The notes beneath the pieces are model-generated. The model had not been told where the DNA came from. It was given only the letters and a program-made list of their open reading frames with translations, and did no database searches. Below are positions 28,255 through 37,293 of a stretch of 64,000 nucleotides of DNA, piece after piece. The DNA comes from DATATJ01 sp963789075 (lineage in GTDB: Bacteria > Acidobacteriota > Vicinamibacteria > Vicinamibacterales > CAVVIG01), in contig CAWBJQ010000007.1 in the NCBI GenBank assembly GCA_963789075.1, positions 124,001 to 188,000 of the forward strand. The letters are read 5' to 3'. Each line of letters begins with the position of its first letter. The stretch's first letter is position 1. The translations under genes and the position numbers were made by a program.

Positions 28255-29182
28255 TGCGCCAACTGAGTGCGGGCTGCCGGACTGCTGGCCGCCTGCATGC
28301 TCGTGGTGCCGGCAGCGTGCGCACGCGCAGAGCCGCGGCGTGTATCCGCTCGGCATGACGGCCGTTGGCTCCGGCGTCACGCCGGACCCCGGCTTCACCT
28401 ACGCGAATCAGCTGCTGTTCTATTCCCGCGACGAGTCCAAAGCGGATGACGGGTCGACGCTGCCGGTCAGCGGCCAGAACGCCGTCATCATGGACATGAA
28501 CTCCTTCGTGTGGGTGAGCCGGCGGACGTTCCTTGGCGGCGCGCACTACTCGGCCGTCGCGACGCTGCCGGTCGCGAAAAACCAGCTGGTCTCCGATATC
28601 CACGGGCAGCTGAGTGGCGGAGGCGGATTCGCGGATTCGTACTATCTGCCGCTGATCCTCGGCTGGAACAAGGAACGCGCCTCGATCCGCGCCCTCGCCG
28701 GCTTCCTCGCTCCGACCGGGCGTTTCTCCGAGGGCGCCAGCGACAACGTGGGATCGGGATATTGGACACCGACGCTGTCGTCGGGGCAGACCGTGCAGCT
28801 CACCCGCAACAACGCGGTGACCTTCTCTGCGTTCGAGCTCTACGAGTGGCATACCACGCAGCAAGGCACGGGCACGAAGCCTGGCGACACCATCAATCTC
28901 GACTACTCGTTGATCAGGACGTTCGCGTTCGCAAAGGGTCCGACGCGTCTGCAGGTCGGCCTCGCGGGGTACGAGCAGCGCCAGACGACGGCGAAGACGG
29001 GACCGGCAGTCAGCGAGGAGCAATCCCGCGAGCGGTACGCCATCAATGCGCTCGGGTTCGTGACGAACCTGGTGTTTCCGAATCACCGATTCAATGCCGG
29101 CATCAAGTTCTTCGAGGAGTTCGACAATCGCGCCGCGTACCAGGGGTATTCGTTCCAGGTGTCCGGAGCGTTCAGCTTCTGA
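28254..29182 (+). CDS. Outer-membrane protein of the phenol-MetA-degradation (COG4313) type
   Basis: About 308 residues, with base shifts near 28262 and 28325 inside the signal peptide (AAGLLAACMLVVPAACA). The mature part (QSRGVYPLGMTAVGSGVTPD, FTYANQLLFYSRDESKADDG, ALAGFLAPTGRFSEGASDNV, GYWTPTLSSGQTVQLTRNNA, ending in QGYSFQVSGAFSF) has the alternating strands and terminal Phe of an outer-membrane barrel. It matches the MetA-pathway phenol-degradation family. With the peroxidase upstream this suggests uptake of, or protection from, aromatic compounds (inference). Confidence 0.83.
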
Positions 29183-29209
29183 CTCGCACCAGGGACGGGT
29201 GAGAAGCAC

Positions 29210-30071
29210 ATGGATCTGAAACAGGCTGCCATCTCCATTTCGATGATCGTGTTCGTCCTCTCGAGCATGCTCGGCATGGGCCTCGGGCTCCGGGTGAGCG
29301 AGATCGTCGCGCCGCTGCGCAACTGGCGGCTGGTCATGCTGTCGCTCGTGGCGAACTTCGTCGTGATGCCCTTCGCCGCACTCGCGCTGGCGAGAATCCT
29401 GCGTCTGGACGAGTCGATGGGGATCGGCCTGCTGCTGTTGGGCCTGGCGGGCGGCGCGCCCTTCCTGCCAAAACTCGCGCAGATCGCCAGAGGCAATCTC
29501 GCGTTTGCCGTCGGACTCATGGTGTTGCTGATGGTGATGACGGTGGGGTATCTGCCGATCGTGTTGCCGCTGCTGCTGCCCGGCGTCTCCGTGAACCCGG
29601 CGCAAATTGCGCGATCGCTCGTGCTGCTGATGCTGCTTCCGCTGGGAGGCGCGCTGGCGGTCAAGGCGAATCTCCCGGACATCGCCGCGAAGATCAAGCC
29701 GATCTTCGACAAGACCTCGAATCTCAGCCTGATCGCGCTGATGGCGCTGCAGACGCTGTTGAACGTCCGCAGCGTGGTCGCGGTCTTCGGCACGGGCGGC
29801 ATTCTCGCCGGCGTCCTGTTTCTGGGCGTGGGCGTCGCCGCCGGCTGGGCTCTCGGCGGCTCCAGCGCGGGACACACGATCCGTCCTGGGGCTGGGAACG
29901 GCGCAGCGGAACATCGCCGCCGCACTCGTCGTCGCCAACCAGAGCTTCGACGATCCGAACGTCGTGGTGATGGTCGTCGTCGTCGCGATCGTCGGGCTGC
30001 TGACCCTCATGCCGCTGTCCCGCGCGCTTGGGCGGCGCGTGCCGCCGGCAACGACAACGCCAATCGGTTGA
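29210..30071 (+). CDS. BASS-family (bile acid:sodium symporter-like) transporter
   Basis: About 287 residues with one base shift near 29870. The ten-helix pattern of the SBF/BASS family is visible: MIVFVLSSMLGMGLGLRVSE, NWRLVMLSLVANFVVMPFAA, then GIGLLLLGLAGGAPFLPKLA (the conserved GG-P region), followed by LVLLMLLPLGGALAVKANLP. After the shift the second sodium-site helix reads VLGLGTAQRNIAAALVVANQ. It imports an organic anion with Na+ in characterised members; the substrate here is unknown. Last gene of the plus-strand DyP unit, 27 bp after the outer-membrane protein. Confidence 0.83.
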
Positions 30072-30299
30072 GACGGCGACCACCCTTTCATTCCCACGGA
30101 GGCGTTCCCGCCAAACTTGCGGCCGTTCGGCGCTGGGTTGGAGCACCGCAGAGCCGAGCATCGTCCGCCGCGGCGCGGTCTGATCTGGTGGCCGCAGACG
30201 AATAGCACTCGGCCTCGTCCCTTTCACATCGGTATCAGCAGCACTCCGAATCGTCAATCCGTCCATTCGTTCCGCATCACCGTCACTCCGGGCGGCTGG

Positions 30300-30524
30300 T
30301 TATGTTGGTGCCCAGCCGTTGCCGAAACCGCATGCATAGTCAGACGGAACAACCACCGGATATCGATAAATCGTTCCATTCAGCATCACACTGCGGTCAA
30401 GAAAGCCGGTATCCGCGAACGTTCTTGCAGGAACGAGTGCGAGAATGGCAACGAGAAAAATCGACCGTATTGTTTGGCTTGCTCCTATCAGGAACGGCAG
30501 TTTACCGTCGCTGCCCTGCCACAT
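30300..30524 (-). pseudogene. N-terminal stub of a secreted esterase-like protein
   Basis: Minus-strand frame: TIRSIFLVAILALVPARTFA (signal peptide), DTGFLDRSVMLNGTIYRYPV, VVPSDYACGFGNGWAPT, stop. 'GFLDRxVxxxGxxYRYxVxVP' is the characteristic opening of secreted alpha/beta-hydrolase phospholipase/carboxylesterases, whose ~250-residue catalytic domain is missing. No clear start codon; a possible ATG is at 30524. The surrounding bases are visibly less GC-rich than the flanks. Confidence 0.45.
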
Positions 30525-30684
30525 CCCACAACAGCAACGGGCGAACGAGTTGCGAGACGGTGCACTGTTCGCGGTCGGCGCGGAGTGCGAGGTGTGGTCT
30601 CGCCGGTCGCGATGGAACATTCTCAACTAGCTGGGTTCTAAACGCTCGCACGCTCGCAGGTCCGCCAACGCAAAAGGTGACCGG

Positions 30685-31590
30685 ATGAGACCGTTACCAG
30701 CGCCGTGGCTCCCTGTCCTTGTGGTCATGTCCGCCGCCATTGGGGCTGCGTACGCGCATGTGGGTTGCGCCGGCTGCATCGACCGCAATCGGGTGAACAA
30801 ACACTGCGAATGGATGGGCGATACGGCGTTCCCGATTCAGTCGCAGGATGCAGCGCACCAAAAGCATCTTGTCGCAGACGCTCAACTTGCGGAAGACCTC
30901 GCCATTCGTTATGCGGATGCGGAGTTCGACCGCCTCTACGGCTACGAGGCGCACGGCGGGTTGATTGACAATGGCCGCGTGGTGAAGGAGTGCATGGCCC
31001 GACTCGTTGCTGCGATCGAGAACAATCACGCCGTCACTTCGGAACAGATTGCTATCGCTCGCGGACAACGCAATCGGCTCTTTGACATTACAGCGGCGTT
31101 GTCATTCGCGCCGCTCTATTTGTTCGGCGCGACCGTCGCGTGTCGCCGTCTCGCTCGTCGCTTCTCATCAGACTCACGCTCCGTTAGATTGGTCGCTGCG
31201 AGTCTGGCTTCCATCGCCGCGAGTTTTCTCGGACTCCAATTTGGTCAACTGTGGGGAGGCATTTGGGAAGCGATTCGGGTTGGAAATGGGCACATGAGCA
31301 TGTTCCGAGCGGCAACACACAACCGATGGGGTCATCAGCATGTCTGGGCGCTGTTCGTCGCTGGTATCTTGGCTTTCTGGCTCATCGCCGTATTGTGGCG
31401 TCGGGTTCCATGGTCTTTGACCGTCGCCGCGGCAATGCTGGCCTGCACGATGCTCGGCGCAATGTTCGTTGACGTATTCGTGCAGCACGCAGTCGGTTAC
31501 GCCGTCGCGCTACTGGTGCTGCTGGGCATGATTATCGCGGTTTCGTCTGCCGGACGTTTCGGCGCAGCGAGTGCGGAAGCGTCAGATTAA
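30685..31590 (+). CDS. Membrane protein of unknown function in a lower-GC patch
   Basis: A 301-residue protein with an N-terminal hydrophobic segment (LPAPWLPVLVVMSAAIGAAY), a soluble part containing a small Cys cluster (HVGCAGCIDRNRVNKHCEWM), then about five transmembrane helices (LSFAPLYLFGATVACRRLAR, WALFVAGILAFWLIAVLWRR, LTVAAAMLACTMLGAMFVDV, AVGYAVALLVLLGMIIAVSS). A good ribosome site (AAGGTGA) precedes ATG 30685. Codons are visibly less GC-biased than in the neighbours, which suggests recent acquisition. The family is not recognised. Confidence 0.65.
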   Translation: MRPLPAPWLPVLVVMSAAIGAAYAHVGCAGCIDRNRVNKHCEWMGDTAFPIQSQDAAHQKHLVADAQLAEDLAIRYADAEFDRLYGYEAHGGLIDNGRVVKECMARLVAAIENNHAVTSEQIAIARGQRNRLFDITAALSFAPLYLFGATVACRRLARRFSSDSRSVRLVAASLASIAASFLGLQFGQLWGGIWEAIRVGNGHMSMFRAATHNRWGHQHVWALFVAGILAFWLIAVLWRRVPWSLTVAAAMLACTMLGAMFVDVFVQHAVGYAVALLVLLGMIIAVSSAGRFGAASAEASD

Positions 31591-31643
31591 GACCGCCCTA
31601 GCACGTTCTGCAACAGCAGACGAACGCCTTGCGAGACCGCACA

Positions 31644-32387
31644 TCACCGGGCGAGTGGACGGTGGCCTGCGTTCTGGATGACGACGCGGATCTTCTTCGC
31701 GGCGGCATCGAGCGTCGTCTGTGCCGTATAGCTCGTACCGTCGGCCAGTGTGCCGAGCTGCACCGCGAGCACGACGGCATCCTCGGCCTCATCCAGGTAC
31801 GAGGTGACGCTCAGGCCGCGCAACTGGTTGGCGGCGGCATCCACGTCGATCGAGAGTCGATCACCAGGCTTGAGGTAGTCGGGAAACTCGAGCCGCACCT
31901 GGCCCGGGCCGGCGGGATTTGCGGTCACCTTACCGGCATCCTTTGCGCGCTGAATGTCGGCCGGCTGCGGCGGTACGTATCGCTGGACCAGCGCCGCCGC
32001 GCGTTCCATGTAAGCTTTCATGTCGTCTTTCTTGTTCTCGACGATCTTGGCTTTCGCGCGTCCGCCCCGTCCGCCGCTGGCCGGCGGCGGCTGCGCGGTC
32101 GGCGGACCGCCCATCGGCACCTTCTGAAGTGTTCCGTCCGCGCCGTAGTAGCAGCGCTTCTGCGTCCGGCCTTTTTCTTCACCCTTGAGACTGATGATCG
32201 TGGTTTCAATCCACTCGTACTGACGGATCTTTGTCTGGCTCTCCTGCATCGACTGCTTGAGCGCGGCAATCCGTTCCTGCAGTGTGGGACCGGCTTGCTG
32301 AGTCTCCACCGATGGAGCAACAAGCGACACACCGAGCGCCACTGCGGCCACGACGAGGCACATCGTCTGAGTCGGACGTGAGGTCAT
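31644..32387 (-). CDS. Secreted hypothetical protein
   Basis: 247 residues with a signal peptide (TMCLVVAAVALGVSLVAPSV), a helical segment (ERIAALKQSMQESQTKIRQY, EWIETTIISLKGEEKGRTQK), a Pro/Gly-rich linker (PMGGPPTAQPPPASGGRGGR) and a C-terminal beta-rich domain (LEFPDYLKPGDRLSIDVDAA, LRGLSVTSYLDEAEDAVVLA). The gene is intact with AGGGTAA upstream. Periplasmic or secreted; function unknown. Confidence 0.75.
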   Translation of the reverse strand: MTSRPTQTMCLVVAAVALGVSLVAPSVETQQAGPTLQERIAALKQSMQESQTKIRQYEWIETTIISLKGEEKGRTQKRCYYGADGTLQKVPMGGPPTAQPPPASGGRGGRAKAKIVENKKDDMKAYMERAAALVQRYVPPQPADIQRAKDAGKVTANPAGPGQVRLEFPDYLKPGDRLSIDVDAAANQLRGLSVTSYLDEAEDAVVLAVQLGTLADGTSYTAQTTLDAAAKKIRVVIQNAGHRPLAR

Positions 32388-32420
32388 TGACTTACCCTCC
32401 TTGTTTGCGCCCGCGAGGCC

Positions 32421-32696
32421 TCACGGATTAGAAAGCTTGAGAGGCTTCATGAGAAAGGTGGCCAGGATCGTCAGCGCACTGCCCTGCGTCGTGGTTCTCG
32501 TGTACACCTCCCACTGACCACAGCAGTCCTTTCCTGGTTGTCCGACGAGGCCAATGCACTCGGCGTCCTCTGCGACGGGCCCATTCACGGCAAGCCACTT
32601 CGAGTGAACGTCGTGCGGCAGCAGGTCCCGTGCCGGCGCAGTGTCGCCTTTTCGGGAGAGGGAATCTGTAGTCAGCACACGAGTTGAGGGCCGCAA
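32421..32696 (-). CDS. Possible small protein
   Basis: A minus-strand frame ending HSKWLAVNGPVAEDAECIGL, VGQPGKDCCGQWEVYTRTTT, ALTILATFLMKPLKLSNP. The composition of the last 60 residues looks coding, but the start (TTG at 32696) is weak and no family is recognised. It lies directly upstream of the secreted protein on the same strand. Confidence 0.35.
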   Translation of the reverse strand: MRPSTRVLTTDSLSRKGDTAPARDLLPHDVHSKWLAVNGPVAEDAECIGLVGQPGKDCCGQWEVYTRTTTQGSALTILATFLMKPLKLSNP

Positions 32697-32850
32697 GGGC
32701 CCTGGAGATGCGGGAAGCCGGGCGTCCGGACGACTCCGGTATGTTGGAGCACCTACGGGAATCAGATAACCCGGCGTCGTCGCGGAGACGTGGTGATTCC
32801 CCCAGGTTGACCAGCGAATTCGTCACACGACTGCTCAAAAGCCAAGGAAC

Positions 32851-32937
32851 CGGACACGAACCCTCGGTCATCGCGTGTCCGAAGAAACCGGACACGTCTT
32901 GGACACCCACCGGAGGACGGTGGCGGTCGGTCTTGCA
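32851..32937 (+). promoter_or_regulatory. CGGACACG dyad and a sigma-54-like element upstream of the DUF3604 gene
   Basis: CGGACACG occurs at 32851-32858 and 32889-32896, with the inverted copy CGTGTCCG at 32874-32881. The last two form a perfect dyad with a 7-bp loop, and a further GGACAC lies at 32901. TGGCGGTCGGTCTTGCA at 32921-32937 resembles a -24/-12 element, but GG and GC are 11 apart instead of 10, so either it is not one or an extra base has been inserted. The rest of 32697-33009 shows no convincing gene. Confidence 0.4.
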
Positions 32938-33009
32938 ACCGGTACTCGGTTCAACCTTAACGATCGTGAACGATGCGATTTCGTCGGCGAACGACGTGAG
33001 GAAGGTGCG

Positions 33010-35019
33010 ATGCCTATGAGGCAACTCGTCGTTATCGGGACACTGTCGCTCGCCGCCGCCTGCGGCGGCCCAAAGTCGACTTCAGGACCACAGGCGCCTC
33101 CGGCCACGACTACCGCGGAGCCGTCGGCCGCGGTGCAACTTGGCGGTCCGCCGACTGGCGCCGGGACGTCTACCGCCGACAGCGGCGAGATCAAGCCGGC
33201 CGATCCGACCATGTTCTACAAGAAGCCTGGCTACTCGCCGTACGCAGGCCGGAATTATCCCGAGCGCCCGTACTTCGGCGACGAGCACGTCCACACCGCG
33301 TGGTCGGTTGATGCCGGCGGCAGTGGCGCGACGCTCGGTCCCGAGGAAGCGACGCGGTTTGCGCGGGGCGAGGAAGTCACCTCGACCAGCGGCCAGCCGG
33401 TGAAGCTCGGACAGCCGCTCGACTGGGTCGCCATCACGGATCACTCCGACATGATGGGCATGATCACCGAGATCAAGGGCGGCAATCCCGAGATGATGGC
33501 CGATCCGACGCTCAAGAAATGGCACGACATGTTCGACGGCGGTCCGGTGGAGGCCAAGAAGGCCGTGATGGAACTGGTCGCCGCGCAGGCGAACAGGAAG
33601 TTGCCGCCGATCGCGACGGATCCGCGGTTTGCCAAGAGCGTCTGGGCAAAGACCACCACGATCGCGGAGAAGTACAACGAACCGGGGCGCTTCACGGCGT
33701 TCATCGGCTACGAGTGGACGTCGAACGCCGGCGGCGGCGACAACCTGCATCGGAACATCATCTACCGCGACAACAAGGACAAGGCCGACCAGGTGCTGCC
33801 GTACACGACGTTCCAGAGCGAGAACCCCGAGGACCTCTGGAAGTGGATGACCGAGTGGGAGAAGACGACCGGCGGCAAGATCCTCGCGATCCCGCACAAC
33901 GGCAATCTCTCGAACGGCCGGATGTTCGCGCTGACGACCTTCAGCGGCGACCCGCTGACCAAGGCGTGGGCCGACGCGCGACAGCGGTGGGAGCCGCTGT
34001 TCGAAGCGATTCAGATGAAAGGGCAGAGCGAGTCGCATCCGTCGCTGTCGCCGACCGACGACTTCGCCGCCTACGAGCTGTGGGACCGCGGCAACCTGAC
34101 CCAGACGCCGAAGAAGCCCGGCATGATCGCGGGCGAATACGCGCGCGAAGCGCTCAAGAACGGCCTGAAGGTGGAACAGGAGCTGGGGACCAACCCGTTC
34201 AAGTTCGGGATGGCGGGCGGAACCGACACCCATAACGGCCTGGTGGCGGCCGAAGAGGACAACTTCTTCGCCAAATTCCCGAGTGCCGAGCCCCGGCCGG
34301 ATCGGTGGGACGAGGACGCGATGAACTTCGGCCCCAACCGCATCGTGAAAGGCTGGGAGATGACGGCGGCCGGATACACCGCCGTGTGGGCGACCGGCAA
34401 CACGCGTGCGGAGCTGTGGGACGCGATGATGCGCCGCGAGACCTACGCGACGAGCGGTCCGCGCATGATCGTCCGGTTTTTCGGCGGCTACGACTTCACC
34501 CAGGTGGACGCCACGCGCACACCGGCGGTGGCCGGCTACGCGAAGGGTGTGCCGATGGGCGGCGATCTTGCCGCGGCGCCGGCCGGCAAGGCGCCGACCT
34601 TCCTCGTCGCCGCGCTCAAGGACAGGTTCGGCGGCAATCTCGATCGCATCCAGATCATCAAGGGATGGCTGGGCAAGGACGGCAAGCCGCAGGAGAAGAT
34701 CTACGACGTCGTCTGGGGCGACAAGGACCGTCGCCGGATCGTCAACGGCAAGCTGACCCCGGTGGGGAACACCGTGGACGTCGCCACCGCAACGTTCACC
34801 AACACCATCGGCGATCCGGAACTCGTCACCGTATGGAAGGACCCGGACTTCGATCCGTCGGTCCGCGCGGTCTACTACGCGCGCGTCCTCGAAATCCCGA
34901 CGCCGCGCTGGACCGCATACGACGCGGCGTACTTCAAGATCAAGATCACGGACCCGAAGGTGCCGATGACGACGCAGGAGCGGGCGTTCACGTCACCCAT
35001 CTGGTATTCGCCAAAGTAA
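33010..35019 (+). CDS. DUF3604 lipoprotein
   Basis: An intact 669-residue protein from ATG 33010 with AAGGTG upstream. The signal peptide ends in a lipobox (TLSLAAAC then GGP), so it is probably a lipoprotein. The DUF3604 body has PHP-like metal-binding motifs: YFGDEHVHTAWSVDAGGSGA, DWVAITDHSDMMGM, IPHNGNLSNGRMF and GMAGGTDTHNGLV. The C-terminal beta domain includes DRIQIIKGWLGKDGKPQEKI. A hydrolytic role is suggested by the metal ligands, but no substrate is established. It is followed by a parvulin and a HupE/UreJ protein on the same strand. Confidence 0.9.
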   Translation: MPMRQLVVIGTLSLAAACGGPKSTSGPQAPPATTTAEPSAAVQLGGPPTGAGTSTADSGEIKPADPTMFYKKPGYSPYAGRNYPERPYFGDEHVHTAWSVDAGGSGATLGPEEATRFARGEEVTSTSGQPVKLGQPLDWVAITDHSDMMGMITEIKGGNPEMMADPTLKKWHDMFDGGPVEAKKAVMELVAAQANRKLPPIATDPRFAKSVWAKTTTIAEKYNEPGRFTAFIGYEWTSNAGGGDNLHRNIIYRDNKDKADQVLPYTTFQSENPEDLWKWMTEWEKTTGGKILAIPHNGNLSNGRMFALTTFSGDPLTKAWADARQRWEPLFEAIQMKGQSESHPSLSPTDDFAAYELWDRGNLTQTPKKPGMIAGEYAREALKNGLKVEQELGTNPFKFGMAGGTDTHNGLVAAEEDNFFAKFPSAEPRPDRWDEDAMNFGPNRIVKGWEMTAAGYTAVWATGNTRAELWDAMMRRETYATSGPRMIVRFFGGYDFTQVDATRTPAVAGYAKGVPMGGDLAAAPAGKAPTFLVAALKDRFGGNLDRIQIIKGWLGKDGKPQEKIYDVVWGDKDRRRIVNGKLTPVGNTVDVATATFTNTIGDPELVTVWKDPDFDPSVRAVYYARVLEIPTPRWTAYDAAYFKIKITDPKVPMTTQERAFTSPIWYSPK

Positions 35020-35065
35020 GGTGCGACGCTCGCGTCATCGGCGATGCGAGCGCTCAGGTAACCGC

Positions 35066-35910
35066 ATGCACATTCGAAAACTTCTCGGCGAGCCGATGCT
35101 GCACTTCCTGCTGATCGGCATCGCGCTCTTCGCCGCCTATCGATGGATGTCGCCCGGCGATTCCGGCGGGCGCCGCATCGTCATCACCCAGGGGGTGGTA
35201 GACGACCTCGTGACGCAGCACGTGGCGGCGAGAGGGCGCGAACCATCCACCACCGAGTTGAACCACTTGATCGAGTCGTACGTACGCGATGAGATCCTGT
35301 ATCGGGAAGGTGTGAGGCTCGGGCTCGATCGTGACGACATCGTCGTGAAGCGTCGAGTCCGTCAGAAGATCGAGGTGATCGCGGAGGAGGATGCCTCGAC
35401 ACGGGCGCCGACCGACGCGGACCTGTCCGCGTACCTGGCGGCGAATCAGGCGCGCTTCGTGCAGCCGGCCATCCTCACGTTCGAGCAGGTTTTTATCGGA
35501 CAGTCCACGTCCGGCCCGGAAGTAGTGCATGCCGTGGCCGTCACGCGTGAGGGCCTTCGAAACGGTACTGACCCCGAGAAGCTTGGCAAGCCGACGCTGC
35601 TGCCGTATCGGATGACTCTGACTCCTGCCGATCTGGTGGCGCGCGACTTTGGCGCCTCTTTTGCCGCGGCACTCGAGAAGGTGACGGTCGGCGAATGGGT
35701 CGGGCCGATCGACTCGAGCTTCGGAGCGCACTATGTGCGCGTCTCGGATCGCACGCCGCGGTCGCGCCGCCACTCGCTGCCGTGCGCGACCATGTCGTGC
35801 GCGAATGGGAGAACGAGCGCCGCCAGCGCGCGCGCAACGACGCGTACGTCAAGATGCGCGCCGAATATCAGGTCAGCATCGAGACGAAGCCGCCGACGGA
35901 ACGGCGATGA
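35066..35910 (+). CDS. Membrane-anchored parvulin-type peptidyl-prolyl isomerase
   Basis: About 281 residues; one base is missing near 35755. An N-terminal membrane anchor (LHFLLIGIALFAAYRWMSPG) precedes a SurA/PpiD-like chaperone region (LIESYVRDEILYREGVRLGL, KRRVRQKIEVIAEEDASTRA, LSAYLAANQARFVQPAILTF) and the end of a PpiC-like domain (GEWVGPIDSSFGAHYVRVSD). It catalyses proline isomerisation or acts as a chaperone for secreted proteins in the periplasm. The stop overlaps the HupE/UreJ gene (ATGA). Confidence 0.83.
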
Positions 35911-36916
35911 GAAGGCTCTCGCTCACGGTCGTCGCCGTGGCACTGCTGCTCGCGCGATGGTTCCAGCTCGCGCCGACGAGTTCAAGCCGGCTTACCTGCA
36001 GCTCACGCAGTTGGACCACGAGACGTACGACGTCCTCTGGAAGATCCCGGCGATCGACGAGTCCACCACGCTCAAGGTGAAGCCGCAGTTCCCCGACGGA
36101 ACCGAGGCGTTCACGTCGGTGCGCAGCACCTTCTCGCGCGGTCGTCACGGTGCAGCGCTGGCGCATCCGTGTGCCGGAAGGGCTCGACGGGAAGGCGATC
36201 TTCTTCTCGCAGCTTTCGGAAACTCGGATCGACGTACTCGCGCGGCTCGTGCGCCTGGACGGCACAGTGCAACTCGAGCGCATCCTGCCGGTGCACCCCA
36301 GCTTCGTCGCCAGGCCCAGCCCTGGTCGCTTGGAAGTGGTCAGGACCTACACGATCCTCGGGATTGAACACATCCTGTCCGGGTTCGATCATCTGCTGTT
36401 CGTGCTCGCTCTGGTGCTGCTGGTGCAGGGGACCGCGACGACTGCTCGTTACCATCACGGCGTTCACGGCGGCGCACAGTCTGACGCTTGCCGCGGCAAC
36501 CCTCGGCTGGGTGCATGTCTCTGCGGCCCCCGGTCGAAGCTTCGATTGCGCTGAGCATTGTCTTCGTCGCGTCGGAGATCGTCCACATGCGGCAAGGCCG
36601 GTACAGCGCGACGCAACACTATCCGTGGGTCGTGGCTTTCACGTTCGGCCTGCTGCACGGATTCGGCTTTGCCGGCGCGCTCGCGCAGGTCGGCTTGCCG
36701 CAGTCGTCCATTCCGGTTGCGTTGCTGTTCTTCAATGTGGGCGTGGAGATTGGGCAGTTGCTGTTTGTCGGAGCTGTGTTGGCAGTGATCACGATTGGCA
36801 GGCGGGTGGGACAACGGCGTCGATTGTCGCAACCCGTCTGGCTCTGGCGCATCACGCCGTATGCCATTGGCGGCCTCGCGAGCTTTTGGCTGGTCAAGCG
36901 AATCGCCGCGTTCTGA
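35907..36916 (+). CDS. HupE/UreJ_2-family membrane protein, frame badly broken
   Basis: About 335 residues spread over several frames, with shifts near 35952, 36130, 36440 and 36520. A signal peptide (MRRLSLTVVAVALLLA) is followed by a periplasmic beta domain (FKPAYLQLTQLDHETYDVLW, KIPAIDESTTLKVKPQFPDG, WRIRVPEGLDGKAIFFSQLS). The C-terminal membrane part has HILSGFDHLLFVLALVLLVQ, ITAFTAAHSLTLAAATLGWV and VVAFTFGLLHGFGFAGALAQ; the conserved histidines in GFDH, TAAHS and LHGFGFA define the HupE/UreJ_2 family. Members may be metal-related, but function is not established here. It ends the DUF3604-parvulin unit. Confidence 0.8.
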
Positions 36917-37065
36917 CCACAGGGTGCGCGGGCAGCTCACGCAACTTCCGTGTGGCGAGATCGCGTGCCGGATCCGCCAGAACGCCACAGCGGCGTCGAA
37001 CTCGGGCCCGCGACAACGAGAAAACAGCTCTCCGACTTGGCGGGTCGTTTGCCATCACGGCTTTC

Positions 37066-37293
37066 ATGAACATGAATCCTCTACGAGCCTTCACGCAGCG
37101 CACGTCGGCGCTTCGCCGCATGGCGCAGCTCTTGTCGGCGGAGGTCGTATGGGGCATGTGGAAGCAGGCGCCGTATCTCCTGTCGGGCGGTATCGGCGGC
37201 TTCGCTGCGGCCATCGCGGTGTCGAAGCTGTTGCCCGCGACCGTTGTCGAAGGAGCTCGTGCGCTGACTACCCCGGGTGATGCGACGGGCCGG
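37066..37293 (+). CDS. Possible small membrane protein
   Basis: Plus-strand frame from ATG 37066: MNMNPLRAFTQRTSALRRMA, QLLSAEVVWGMWKQAPYLLS, GGIGGFAAAIAVSKLLPATV. It contains one hydrophobic helix. The frame runs on into the antisense of the NtrC gene without a sensible stop, so its end (or the call itself) is doubtful. Confidence 0.25.
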
